From the NCBI GenBank assembly GCA_030632925.1, contig DAOVTU010000207.1, positions 1-6,140 on the forward strand: 6,140 bases of DNA. Direction: 5' to 3'. Of the stretch, positions 1-6,140 are shown piece after piece. A model generated the notes under the pieces. That model did not search any database. It had not been told where the DNA came from and saw only the letters and a list, made by a program, of their open reading frames with translations. Each line of letters opens with the position of its first letter. Positions within the stretch are counted from its first letter, which is position 1. Source of the stretch: Candidatus Krumholzibacteriia bacterium (GTDB taxonomy: Bacteria > Krumholzibacteriota > Krumholzibacteriia > LZORAL124-64-63). The position numbers were made by a program, and so were the translations under genes.

Positions 1-930
1 CGCATTCAAAAATGGCTCGATGGCGCGCGTGATCTGACGGGCCGGGGCGTTGACGTGGCCGGTTATGTGGTCGACCCCAGTGAAGGCGGCGGCTTGCCGC
101 CTTTGGCCGGTGGCGAAGTGCCGTGGCTGGGTCGGCGCAGTGATATCATTGAAGTGGTGCGGCGCTACCGCATCTCGCAGGTGGTTTTTTGGGACAACCC
201 CGAAGTGGGCGGCGCCGAGGCGGATCAGGATTGGCAACTGCTGGCCTCTCTGCGCCGGTTGCGTGTGCGCCTGCGTTGGCAAGTGGGAGGAGCCTGGCTG
301 CTGGCTGCCGGTGCCCGTCCGGAAATGTTCGGCAACGAATTGAGCGCCGTGCAGAGTTCCGGCAGCGGCATGGCCGTGCGCGCCCTGGGCGATCGCCTGG
401 TGGCCATCGGGTTGGGTTTGGTCCTTGGTGTTCTGGGCGCTGTGCCCTGGCTGTGGTTGCGCCTGGTGCGGGTGCCGGCTGGGAAGGCCCGCTGGTTGAG
501 CCTGACGGCGTCTGATTTGTGGGGGCACGACCCACGGCTCACGCTGGCCATTTCGCAGGAGGGCAAGGTCTTGCCTTTGCTATGGCAGTGGTGTCTGGCC
601 GGATCGCTTTTGCGCGGCCGTTTGGCCGTGCTGGGACCACGGCCCTGGACCATGGGTCGGGTTGATGCGCCCCGCGAACCCGGTGACGTGCTCGGCTTCT
701 GGCGGTCGGAGCCCCGGGCCCCGGGCCTGGCGGGTCGCTGGAGTCACGAAAAGGGACAAAAAGGATGGTCTGCCTGGGTGGCGACCTGGAAACAACTCTG
801 GCAGAATCCGGGGGGCTTTGGCGTACTCGGTGCACGCCTCGATGGCGACGACAAGACTGAAATACGGGACCACGAATCAAAAACAAATACCGACCCGGAT
901 GCGGTTGGCAATATTTCTCCGTCCGCATGA
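1..930 (+). CDS. Polyprenyl-phosphate sugar-1-phosphate transferase-like protein, degenerate catalytic domain (5' partial)
   Basis: The frame is open from base 1 with no stop, so the start lies upstream; 309 residues are visible. Residues 1-65 look like the CoA-binding/Rossmann domain that precedes many bacterial sugar transferases (GRGVDVAGYVVD, then PWLGRRSDI, then VVFWD at 61-65). A hydrophobic segment at about 133-157 resembles the membrane hairpin before the catalytic domain. GPRP at 212-215 and PGLAG at 241-245 match the family's conserved GPRP and PGxTG motifs. The family moves a sugar-1-phosphate from a nucleotide sugar to undecaprenyl phosphate at the inner membrane. Here the usual basic KFRTM stretch is missing and, counting back from GPRP, the catalytic Asp-Glu positions hold Trp195-Gln196, so activity is doubtful. 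The C-terminal ~27 residues are a polar tail. It ends 22 bases before the next gene, probably in one operon. Family relation is likely; function is uncertain. Confidence 0.62.
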   Translation, partial: RIQKWLDGARDLTGRGVDVAGYVVDPSEGGGLPPLAGGEVPWLGRRSDIIEVVRRYRISQVVFWDNPEVGGAEADQDWQLLASLRRLRVRLRWQVGGAWLLAAGARPEMFGNELSAVQSSGSGMAVRALGDRLVAIGLGLVLGVLGAVPWLWLRLVRVPAGKARWLSLTASDLWGHDPRLTLAISQEGKVLPLLWQWCLAGSLLRGRLAVLGPRPWTMGRVDAPREPGDVLGFWRSEPRAPGLAGRWSHEKGQKGWSAWVATWKQLWQNPGGFGVLGARLDGDDKTEIRDHESKTNTDPDAVGNISPSA

Positions 931-938
931 GGAACTCC

Positions 939-947
939 GAAGGAAGG
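939..947 (+). promoter_or_regulatory. Ribosome binding site of the propeller gene
   Basis: GAAGGAAGG lies 5 bases before ATG 953 and 8 bases before ATG 956. It supports a start here rather than at the in-frame ATG at 662, which would overlap the upstream gene by 269 bases. Which of the two adjacent ATGs is used cannot be decided from sequence. Confidence 0.75.
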
Positions 948-952
948 CTTGG

Positions 953-3337
953 ATGATGAAGGCCCATATCACATATCGCAATGGCAATTGGGGACTCGTG
1001 CTGGGAGTGGCCCTGATGGTTCTGGGATCTCTGGCACCAAATTTCCTGATGTCCAGCGCGCAGGCGCAGTCCACGGATTTTGAACAACTGATTTATGCGC
1101 GCCAAACCAGTGCCTTGCTGGAACACGACGGGCTTGTCATCGGCGGTGTGCAAGGTGGTGGGCTGGTCTTCTGGCAGGCCGATGACCCGACGGTGTATGA
1201 ACGCCTGGCCGCCGGTACGGAACTTTCCGGCAACGACGTGACGGACCTGGCCTGGACCGGTCAGCATGTGTGGGTCGCCACCCTCGGCGGAGGCCTGACC
1301 CGCATCACGAACGTGGCCGGCGATCGCAGTTTTCGCCAGTACGCCAGCAACCTTGGCAGCCTCAATGTGAATGCCGTCACCGGTGTGCTGGTGGGGCAGA
1401 GCGAGCGGGTCTATTACGGCATGGATGGCGGCGGCGTGGGGCAGATCACTGATGGCCTGTCGGGCGCGGTGTTCACTGCCGAACAGGACAACCTGATTTC
1501 CAACGACGTCAACTCGGTGCAGGTTTATGACGGCGATCTTTTTGTGGCCACACCGGTGGGCATTTCCCGTTTTGCCAACAACCTTTTTACGGATCAGAAC
1601 GCGGGGCTGGGCAGTCTCGTGGTCCATGATCTGGCCCTGGATACGGCGGGCAATCTTTTGGCCGGCACCGAAACCGGTGTGTACCGCTGGGATGCGGCAG
1701 GCTCCACCTGGAATCTGGTGGGCGCCGACGCTTCGCCGGTGCTGGAAATCAGTTGCGCCAATGACCTGATCTACACCCGCAACATTGCGGTGCGTGTGTA
1801 CAACGGCACCTCCTGGCAAACCCTGGCCCGGCCCGCGGGCATCGCCGGGGCCATCTACGCCGGCAACGATTTTTGGCTGGGCGGCCAGGCCGGATTGAAT
1901 TCGGGTACCGAGTATGCCATCCGCAATGCCTACGTGGCCCGCCTCAGCGGCACGACTTCTTTTGATGTCGTCGAACTGCCCGCTTCCCAGGTACTGGGCG
2001 CCGCCGGCGTCGCTTTCAGTGGCAGCACTCCCTACATCGGGGCCCAGGCCTGGATGTCGGTCATCAGCTCCCGGCATGGCGAAACGTGGCAGCACACGCC
2101 CTTCGCCGAAGGTGTCAGCAACGGCCTGTCCCTGGCCATGGCCGGTGGGCCGGATGGCAACGTTTGGACCTCACTGTACGGTGGCACGGGACTCGCGAAG
2201 ATTGACCCTGTTACGGGCGTGGCCGAGGTGATCAGCCCGAGCAACAGTGGCCTGCAAGGCAAGAGCATCGTGAACGTGCTGGTGCATCCGGACGGGCCGG
2301 TGGTGACCATGCACGATTGGGTCGATGCCGAAAAAGTGGAAATTCTGGTGGACCCGGCCAACCCGGCCGCGGCCGGCAGTTGGATGGTCTTGCCGCTGAC
2401 TGATGGCCTGGGCGATGGTCCGAGTGTGTGGGACGCCGTGGTGCAACGCGCGGACGTGATCTGGTTCGCGGTTGAAGCGGTGGGCCTGGTGCGCTGGGAC
2501 ATCAACGGGCCTCTGGCTGGCCCTGACGACCCCTTGACCTGGCTGGACCAGAGTGATGACCGCTGGGACTCGCCCTTGACGGGTATCCCGGGCAGTGTCC
2601 TGGACCTGACAGTGGCCTTTGGCCTGGAGGTCGGCACGGACGAATCAATCTGGGTGGGCGGCAATGGATTATTGCAGTTCAGCTACGATGAAACTTCCCG
2701 CTCGGGCACCTTGCTGACCAGCGTGGGCGAAAAAACCAGTGCCCTGATCAGCGGCCTGGTCAATGGCAACGTCAGCGATATAGTCCGTGATGCCAACGGG
2801 CACATCTGGGCCGCGACCGCCAGTGGAGTCAACCGCGTGCGTGGATCAGGCGCAGATTTCGAGGTCGACACCTTCATCGATCTGGCCAACTTTTTTGCCA
2901 ACCCCAGTTATGGCGTGTTGTATTCGCCCAACGTGATCTCGCCCTTGCCGGGCAACACCTACCGCAAGATTGCCGCCAGCGCCGACCGCAGGCAGATCAT
3001 CGTCAGTGCCGATCAGGGTGCGAGCCTGATCACTGTCGGCAGCGGTGGGGGAACCTTGGAGCCGACCCTGGAAAGCGCCTACGTGTATCCCAACCCATTT
3101 ACGGGTGATGGTGGCGCGGGCCTGGCCATTGGCGGCCTGCCCGCCGGCGGCACCGCGAGCGTGGAAATCTACAATCTTGACGGCCAGTTGGTTTACCTCG
3201 ACAAGGAAGTCACTCCGGAAACCGGTTTCTGGACGGGCACCAATCGGGTGGGCGAAGAAGTCAGCACCGGCATGTATGTGGTGCGCGTGACCTCCGGCGG
3301 AGTGTCCCGGACAATGACCCTCGCTGTGGTGCGATGA
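953..3337 (+). CDS. Secreted double beta-propeller protein with T9SS-type C-terminal sorting domain (PorZ-like architecture)
   Basis: 794 aa. Residues 1-38 form a signal peptide: positive N-region, hydrophobic core from W13, likely cleavage after AQA (36-38). From about residue 52 to 700 I count fourteen blade-like repeats of the two-component-regulator-propeller kind, each a short hydrophobic strand, then a D/N-G turn, then a strand with a G-L/V-x-R/W end, about 47 residues apart (e.g. VTDLAWTGQHVWVAT at 96, VSDIVRDANGHIWAAT at 607). Residues from about 708 match the FlgD-like/T9SS sorting domain: YVYPNPF at 710, then VEIYNLDGQLV, then a W-G-N-G-E turn and GMYVVRV. The protein should cross the inner membrane by Sec and then be surface-bound or secreted. 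Signal, two seven-bladed propellers and a beta-sandwich match PorZ of Porphyromonas (about 776 aa). Identity as PorZ is inference; a generic surface propeller protein is the alternative. The stop overlaps the next start. Confidence 0.83.
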   Translation: MMKAHITYRNGNWGLVLGVALMVLGSLAPNFLMSSAQAQSTDFEQLIYARQTSALLEHDGLVIGGVQGGGLVFWQADDPTVYERLAAGTELSGNDVTDLAWTGQHVWVATLGGGLTRITNVAGDRSFRQYASNLGSLNVNAVTGVLVGQSERVYYGMDGGGVGQITDGLSGAVFTAEQDNLISNDVNSVQVYDGDLFVATPVGISRFANNLFTDQNAGLGSLVVHDLALDTAGNLLAGTETGVYRWDAAGSTWNLVGADASPVLEISCANDLIYTRNIAVRVYNGTSWQTLARPAGIAGAIYAGNDFWLGGQAGLNSGTEYAIRNAYVARLSGTTSFDVVELPASQVLGAAGVAFSGSTPYIGAQAWMSVISSRHGETWQHTPFAEGVSNGLSLAMAGGPDGNVWTSLYGGTGLAKIDPVTGVAEVISPSNSGLQGKSIVNVLVHPDGPVVTMHDWVDAEKVEILVDPANPAAAGSWMVLPLTDGLGDGPSVWDAVVQRADVIWFAVEAVGLVRWDINGPLAGPDDPLTWLDQSDDRWDSPLTGIPGSVLDLTVAFGLEVGTDESIWVGGNGLLQFSYDETSRSGTLLTSVGEKTSALISGLVNGNVSDIVRDANGHIWAATASGVNRVRGSGADFEVDTFIDLANFFANPSYGVLYSPNVISPLPGNTYRKIAASADRRQIIVSADQGASLITVGSGGGTLEPTLESAYVYPNPFTGDGGAGLAIGGLPAGGTASVEIYNLDGQLVYLDKEVTPETGFWTGTNRVGEEVSTGMYVVRVTSGGVSRTMTLAVVR

Positions 3338-4455
3338 CCAAAGACCTGCCACAGGCGGATTCGGATTTTGAGGTGGGCGTGGCCGAGGCTGCGCCCGCCG
3401 ATTGGTATACCCTGTTGCAGGCCGATCCGGCCGCTGATTATCCCCACACCTCCCATTGGCACGACAGCGTTTGCAATCACCGGCCCGGCTCTCGCCAGCT
3501 TTGGTGGGCCGTGCGTCAGGGGGGCAAACTGGTGGCCGGGCAAGGTGCCGTGCTGACTCCTTCTTTCCGACGCATAGCGCGCCTGTTGCCGTTGCACCGC
3601 ATCGACAGCAGCATCGAAGGCACCAGCGGTGGTCCGTTGCTGCATCCAGACCTGCCGGATGCCGTTCAGGACCAACTTTTCACCCGCCTGACAACGGACT
3701 TCCTGGCCCATCGTCCAGGCGGATTGGCTTCCGCCGCGGTGGCCTTGAACCCTCTCAGTGAGGCTCGCTTCGGTCATCTGCTCACGGCCGATCAGGGTTG
3801 GTTGCGGCACGATTCGCCCACGGCCATGGTCTCGCTCGAAGGCGGGCTGGAAGTCGTGGAAAAACAACGGATGGTGATGAACAAGCGTAACGAGCGCAAC
3901 CGGGGCCTGCGCCGCGGAGCCGAGGTTTTTGCCACCCGCGATGCTGACCTGTTGGCCGCCTATTACCTGATCTACGCTCAAGCGAGTGCCCACTGGGGCG
4001 TGACGCCGACCTCGCAGGGGTTGTTGCAGGACTTGCTGCAGGACCCGCAGGATCAGGTGTTTCTGACCTGCGTGCGCCAGGAGGGGCAGGTCATCGGTGG
4101 TCACCTGTGCCTGCATCAGGGGGACAGGGTTTTTGCCTGGAACGGGGTCACGGATCCGGCTTTTGCCCGCACTCATTTTCCGGCCACCCTCTGCTTTTGG
4201 GGCGACTTGACGGAGGCTTGTCGCCGGGGCGCCAAGTGGCTGGATTTTGGGGCCAGTGGTGGCATAAATTCCTTGTCCGGTTTTAAAAAATATTTCGGTG
4301 CCGAACTGATGGAGCGTGGATTTTACGTCAACGATTCGGCCGGGCTGAAAGTCTTGCGCCGGTTCGGTGACCTGAGCGGACGGGCGAAGGACGGGGCGAG
4401 TGACCGCTGGCACGACGGAGCCACGGGCAAGCCGCGCGCCGGAGGTCCGGCGTGA
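3334..4455 (+). CDS. FemAB/GNAT-fold (BioF2-like) acyl- or aminoacyltransferase
   Basis: 373 aa, the usual length for this family. No signal peptide or membrane segment is seen, so it is probably cytoplasmic. The C-terminal half carries the family signature: a basic MNKRNERNRGLRRG stretch at about 182-195 (like the N-R-N-I-R-R motif), a strand pair ending in GGHLCLHQGDRVFAW, then WLDFGASGG at 302-309 and FKKYFGAE at 317-324, equivalent to the F-D-F-G-R-S ... F-K-x-x-F-G block. Relatives transfer acyl or aminoacyl groups to peptidoglycan precursors, sugars or lipids; the substrate here is unknown, but the flippase next door suggests a lipid-linked glycan. The last ~25 residues are polar and rich in Gly, Arg and Asp. 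Its ATG overlaps the propeller gene's stop (ATGA) and no clear Shine-Dalgarno precedes it, so translation probably depends on the upstream gene. Confidence 0.8.
   Translation: MTKDLPQADSDFEVGVAEAAPADWYTLLQADPAADYPHTSHWHDSVCNHRPGSRQLWWAVRQGGKLVAGQGAVLTPSFRRIARLLPLHRIDSSIEGTSGGPLLHPDLPDAVQDQLFTRLTTDFLAHRPGGLASAAVALNPLSEARFGHLLTADQGWLRHDSPTAMVSLEGGLEVVEKQRMVMNKRNERNRGLRRGAEVFATRDADLLAAYYLIYAQASAHWGVTPTSQGLLQDLLQDPQDQVFLTCVRQEGQVIGGHLCLHQGDRVFAWNGVTDPAFARTHFPATLCFWGDLTEACRRGAKWLDFGASGGINSLSGFKKYFGAELMERGFYVNDSAGLKVLRRFGDLSGRAKDGASDRWHDGATGKPRAGGPA
4441..4446 (+). promoter_or_regulatory. Ribosome binding site of the flippase gene
   Basis: GGAGGT lies 5 bases before GTG 4452, inside the end of the preceding gene. 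It is the strongest Shine-Dalgarno in the window and fixes the GTG start, which overlaps the upstream stop as GTGA. Confidence 0.8.
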
Positions 4456-5837
4456 AGCTGATCGAAGCCGGCAGCAAGATTCTCTTCAGTCGCGTGGGCC
4501 AGGTGCTGGCCAACGCGACCCTGGTCATGATCGTGGCCAATATTCTGGGGCCTGAAGGGCAGGGGCACTACAGCCTGACCATGGCTCTGGCCATGCTGAT
4601 GGCCTCGCTGCTCGGTGGAGGCATGGGCCTGGCTGCGGTGCCGCCGCTGCGTCAGGGCAAGATCAGGCCGACCCGTATGTTCGCCGCCCAGATGATCTGG
4701 GTCGTGGGCATGGTGGGAGTGATGTTCCTGTTGGGCTGGGGGTCGACCTTTGGTTACCTGCGCGAAGTATTGGGCGAGCATCTGGGCTGGTCGCGGCACC
4801 TGGGGTATGTGGTGGCCGTGGCGGCCGTCGGCATCCTGGGGTTTGAAACGTTTTCCTACGATCTGCTGGCTCGGGGCCGGTTGGTGGTCGGCGCGGCGGT
4901 CAATGGCTTCCGGGCCGTGGGGCATCTGGGTCTGATTGCGGTTTTGGCTGTGACTGGATCCCTCACTTTTGACCGCACCGTGGGCGCTTTGGCCTTGGCC
5001 CAGGCCTGCGGCATGCTGATGATGTTGTACATCCTGGTGCGGGAAATCAGGCGTGGAAAGACTGTGGTCGCGGCGCCGGTCGATACGGTCGCCAGCGTGT
5101 CGGCTCAGGCGAACGTGGAGGAAGTGCCCGATGACCTGAACGAACGCAGTCTGCTGGCCATCATTGGTTACAACCTGCGCCGAGGCTGGCTGGGTCAGAT
5201 CTCGGCTGTGGCCTATTTCCTGTTGCTGCGCCTGGATCAGGGCCTGCTGGAGCATTATCGGGGTGCCGCCGAAGTGGGCATCTATTCCATAGCTGTTTAT
5301 CTGGGTGAAATGTTGTGGCTGCTGCCGGGAGCCTTGACCCCGCTGCTGGTGCACAGCTCGGCGGCTCATGCGTCCGACCCTGAACGCGACCGGACGGCGG
5401 CCAAAGCGGTGCGGTTGGGTATTCTGGTGACCCTGGCGGTGGGCGTGCCGCTGTTATTCCTGGTCGACCCGATGCTGAAGATTTTTGCCGGTGGCGAGTA
5501 CGCCTCGGCCGGTGGGGCGTTCAAGGCCCTGCTGCCCGGCATCGTGATCTTTGCGCCCGGCGCCGTTCTGGCTGGCGATTTTATCGGCCGCGGCAAACCT
5601 CATTGGAACACCCAGGCCAGTGCCTTGACGGTGCTGGTCAATATCGTGGTTGGTGTGCAGCTCATCCCCGTCCATGGGGCCATGGGGGCGGCCTGGTCCA
5701 GCACCATCGCGTACGCCTGCGGCACCTTTGTCATGCTGGCCCGCTTTCGCCGGGCCACCGGAATGTCCCTGCGCGGGATGATCCTGGGGCAGCACCGGCG
5801 CATGATTGTGCCCGCGGACGACGAATCCAGCACCTGA
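4452..5837 (+). CDS. Wzx-type polysaccharide flippase (MOP superfamily)
   Basis: 461 aa, typical for O-antigen/exopolysaccharide flippases, which move undecaprenyl-linked oligosaccharides across the inner membrane. I read about 12 hydrophobic segments, near residues 13-33, 41-63, 76-97, 116-135, 144-167, 175-196, 234-258, 270-300, 318-340, 356-376, 386-405 and 410-431. A charged cytoplasmic loop at about 197-232 divides the two halves. Family hallmarks are the N-terminal ILGPEGQGHYSL (31-42), the LLLRLDQGLL stretch (257-266) followed by AEVGIYSIA, and a FAGGEY stretch near 345 as in other polysaccharide synthesis proteins. It starts at GTG within the upstream stop codon and has a strong ribosome binding site, so it is the last gene of this coupled set. 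The sugar carried cannot be told. No wzy polymerase is visible in the window. Confidence 0.87.
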   Translation: MKLIEAGSKILFSRVGQVLANATLVMIVANILGPEGQGHYSLTMALAMLMASLLGGGMGLAAVPPLRQGKIRPTRMFAAQMIWVVGMVGVMFLLGWGSTFGYLREVLGEHLGWSRHLGYVVAVAAVGILGFETFSYDLLARGRLVVGAAVNGFRAVGHLGLIAVLAVTGSLTFDRTVGALALAQACGMLMMLYILVREIRRGKTVVAAPVDTVASVSAQANVEEVPDDLNERSLLAIIGYNLRRGWLGQISAVAYFLLLRLDQGLLEHYRGAAEVGIYSIAVYLGEMLWLLPGALTPLLVHSSAAHASDPERDRTAAKAVRLGILVTLAVGVPLLFLVDPMLKIFAGGEYASAGGAFKALLPGIVIFAPGAVLAGDFIGRGKPHWNTQASALTVLVNIVVGVQLIPVHGAMGAAWSSTIAYACGTFVMLARFRRATGMSLRGMILGQHRRMIVPADDESST

Positions 5838-6034
5838 TTCCCGCCTATTTGACCAAAATCGTGGTGGGGATGGGGGGCCAATTTGCCGCCTGCTTCAAAG
5901 CGTGATTTTTTCGGCGAAATAACCCACAAAAAATGCATCTCAAAAACACAAAAAGAAGGCGAAAACGCCTTCTTTTACCCGTTTACCACACGAATTTCGT
6001 AGTTAACCATACCTAAAAAACATGCACAAGGATG
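5838..6034. other. Non-coding gap after the operon
   Basis: The first ~65 bases are still GC-rich and hold a G-rich patch at 5863-5877. From about 5904 the base composition turns sharply A/T-rich, unlike the genes. Apart from the terminator, I see no convincing ORF with a ribosome binding site, tRNA or known RNA element in this stretch on either strand. Confidence 0.6.
5951..5976 (+). terminator. Rho-independent terminator, probably bidirectional
   Basis: A perfect 11-bp inverted repeat (AAAAGAAGGCG paired with CGCCTTCTTTT) encloses an AAAA loop. The right arm ends in TTCTTTT for the + strand. The A-rich left flank gives a T-rich tract on the - strand as well. It lies 113 bases after the flippase stop, in an A/T-rich gap, and most likely ends the glycan operon transcript. 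Confidence 0.88.
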
Positions 6035-6063
6035 TTGACACTGTGGTGGTGACAGGCTATTCT
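6035..6063 (+). promoter_or_regulatory. Sigma70-type promoter for the next gene
   Basis: A perfect -35 box TTGACA (6035-6040), a 17-base spacer and a -10 box TATTCT (6058-6063, 4 of 6 matches) stand just after the terminator. Transcription would begin near 6069-6071 and run toward the candidate start codons at 6093 and 6126. The -35 and spacing are excellent; the -10 is moderate. Confidence 0.6.
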
Positions 6064-6093
6064 CCGGTGGTGATGAGAGGTGACCAAAGGTGA
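6048..6093 (+). repeat. Phased GGTGA direct repeats over the promoter and leader
   Basis: GGTGA occurs at 6048, 6069, 6079 and 6089. The last three are exactly 10 bases apart and the first is 21 bases before the second, about one or two helical turns. This spacing would put all copies on one face of the DNA, as for operator half-sites. The purine-rich motif also resembles Shine-Dalgarno sequence, so chance or leader function are possible. Confidence 0.4.
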
Positions 6094-6140
6094 TGGGTGG
6101 GGAAAACAAGAGGGAGCCCAGTTTAATGGCGGGTGGCCGA
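6093..6140 (+). CDS. Probable start of the next gene (3' partial)
   Basis: ATG 6093 opens a frame running to the window edge (MGGENKREPSLMAGGR). GAGAGGTGA at 6075-6083 gives a possible ribosome binding site 9 bases upstream. An in-frame ATG at 6126 with AGGGAG at 6111-6116 is an equally good start. The frame is closed upstream by TGA 6081-6083. Only 16 codons are visible, too few to name a product. The promoter just upstream suggests a transcription unit separate from the glycan operon. Confidence 0.4.
   Translation, partial: MGGENKREPSLMAGGR

Noticed and set aside
662..952. Extension of the propeller gene upstream to ATG 662
   Set aside because: It would overlap the preceding gene by 269 bases and bury the signal peptide inside the protein; the start at 953 has a good ribosome binding site and an immediate signal peptide.
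539..2095. Long - strand open frame of 518 codons
   Set aside because: It lies antisense to two well-supported + strand genes, shows no recognisable domain, and is the type of shadow frame expected in GC-rich DNA.
4281..4290. TTTTAAAAAA as a programmed frameshift site
   Set aside because: In the reading frame used (GGT TTT AAA AAA TAT) it does not fit an X XXY YYZ heptamer, and it encodes the conserved FKKYFG motif with the frame intact afterwards.
3193..4413. Long - strand open frame of 406 codons
   Set aside because: It mirrors the propeller C-terminus and the FemAB-like gene, both of which have clear family motifs on the + strand; no domain or ribosome binding site supports it.
4323..5369. 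- strand open frame of 348 codons, rich in His and Gln
   Set aside because: Composition is what an antisense reading of a GC-rich membrane protein gives; the + strand flippase explains the region.
5863..5877. G-rich patch as a possible G-quadruplex
   Set aside because: Only three G runs, one of them just two bases long; four properly spaced runs are not present.
5603..5905. + strand open frame running past the flippase stop to 5905
   Set aside because: Mostly an out-of-frame reading of the flippase gene; the ~22 codons beyond the stop show no family motif, and no ribosome binding site fits.
5908..5918. TTTCGGCGAAA as a second hairpin terminator
   Set aside because: The stem is only 4 bp with a 3-base loop; too weak beside the perfect 11-bp hairpin 40 bases downstream.
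1..6140. CRISPR arrays, tRNA or rRNA genes, insertion sequences
   Set aside because: No regularly spaced long repeats, no cloverleaf-like segments and no transposase-like frame or terminal inverted repeats were seen.

Overview
The window reads as a GC-rich bacterial chromosome segment carrying the end of a surface-glycan operon. All genes lie on the + strand and are tightly packed. Three traits bear on the host: a secreted protein with a type IX secretion (T9SS) / FlgD-like C-terminal sorting domain, good Shine-Dalgarno sequences, and a canonical TTGACA-type promoter. T9SS-type C-termini point to the Fibrobacteres-Chlorobi-Bacteroidota (FCB) superphylum. High GC, SD use and a sigma70-like promoter are less typical of Bacteroidota itself, so a lineage such as Krumholzibacteriota or Eisenbacteria is my best guess. 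This is inference; there is no marker gene here.

Layout. 1-930: 3' part of a polyprenyl-phosphate sugar-1-phosphate transferase-like protein (Rossmann-like CoA-binding domain, one membrane segment, then a shortened catalytic domain that seems to have lost its Asp-Glu dyad). 953-3337: exported beta-propeller protein of 794 aa with a signal peptide, about fourteen blade-like repeats and a T9SS-type C-terminal domain. This is the domain order and approximate size of PorZ. 3334-4455: FemAB/GNAT-fold (BioF2-like) acyl- or aminoacyltransferase. 4452-5837: Wzx-type polysaccharide flippase of about 12 membrane segments. The last three genes are joined by 4-base stop/start overlaps (ATGA, then GTGA). 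A perfect 11-bp hairpin at 5951-5976 probably ends the transcript. After it comes a separate promoter (6035-6063), phased GGTGA direct repeats and the likely first codons of another + strand gene cut by the window edge.

Working together (inference): the sugar-transferase relative would act at lipid-linked sugar assembly, the FemAB-like enzyme could decorate the glycan or its carrier, and the flippase would move the lipid-linked unit across the inner membrane. The exported propeller protein could handle the finished glycan at the cell surface, as PorZ handles anionic LPS for the PorU sortase in Porphyromonas. The most interesting idea in the window is therefore a PorZ-like protein translationally coupled to glycan-building genes.
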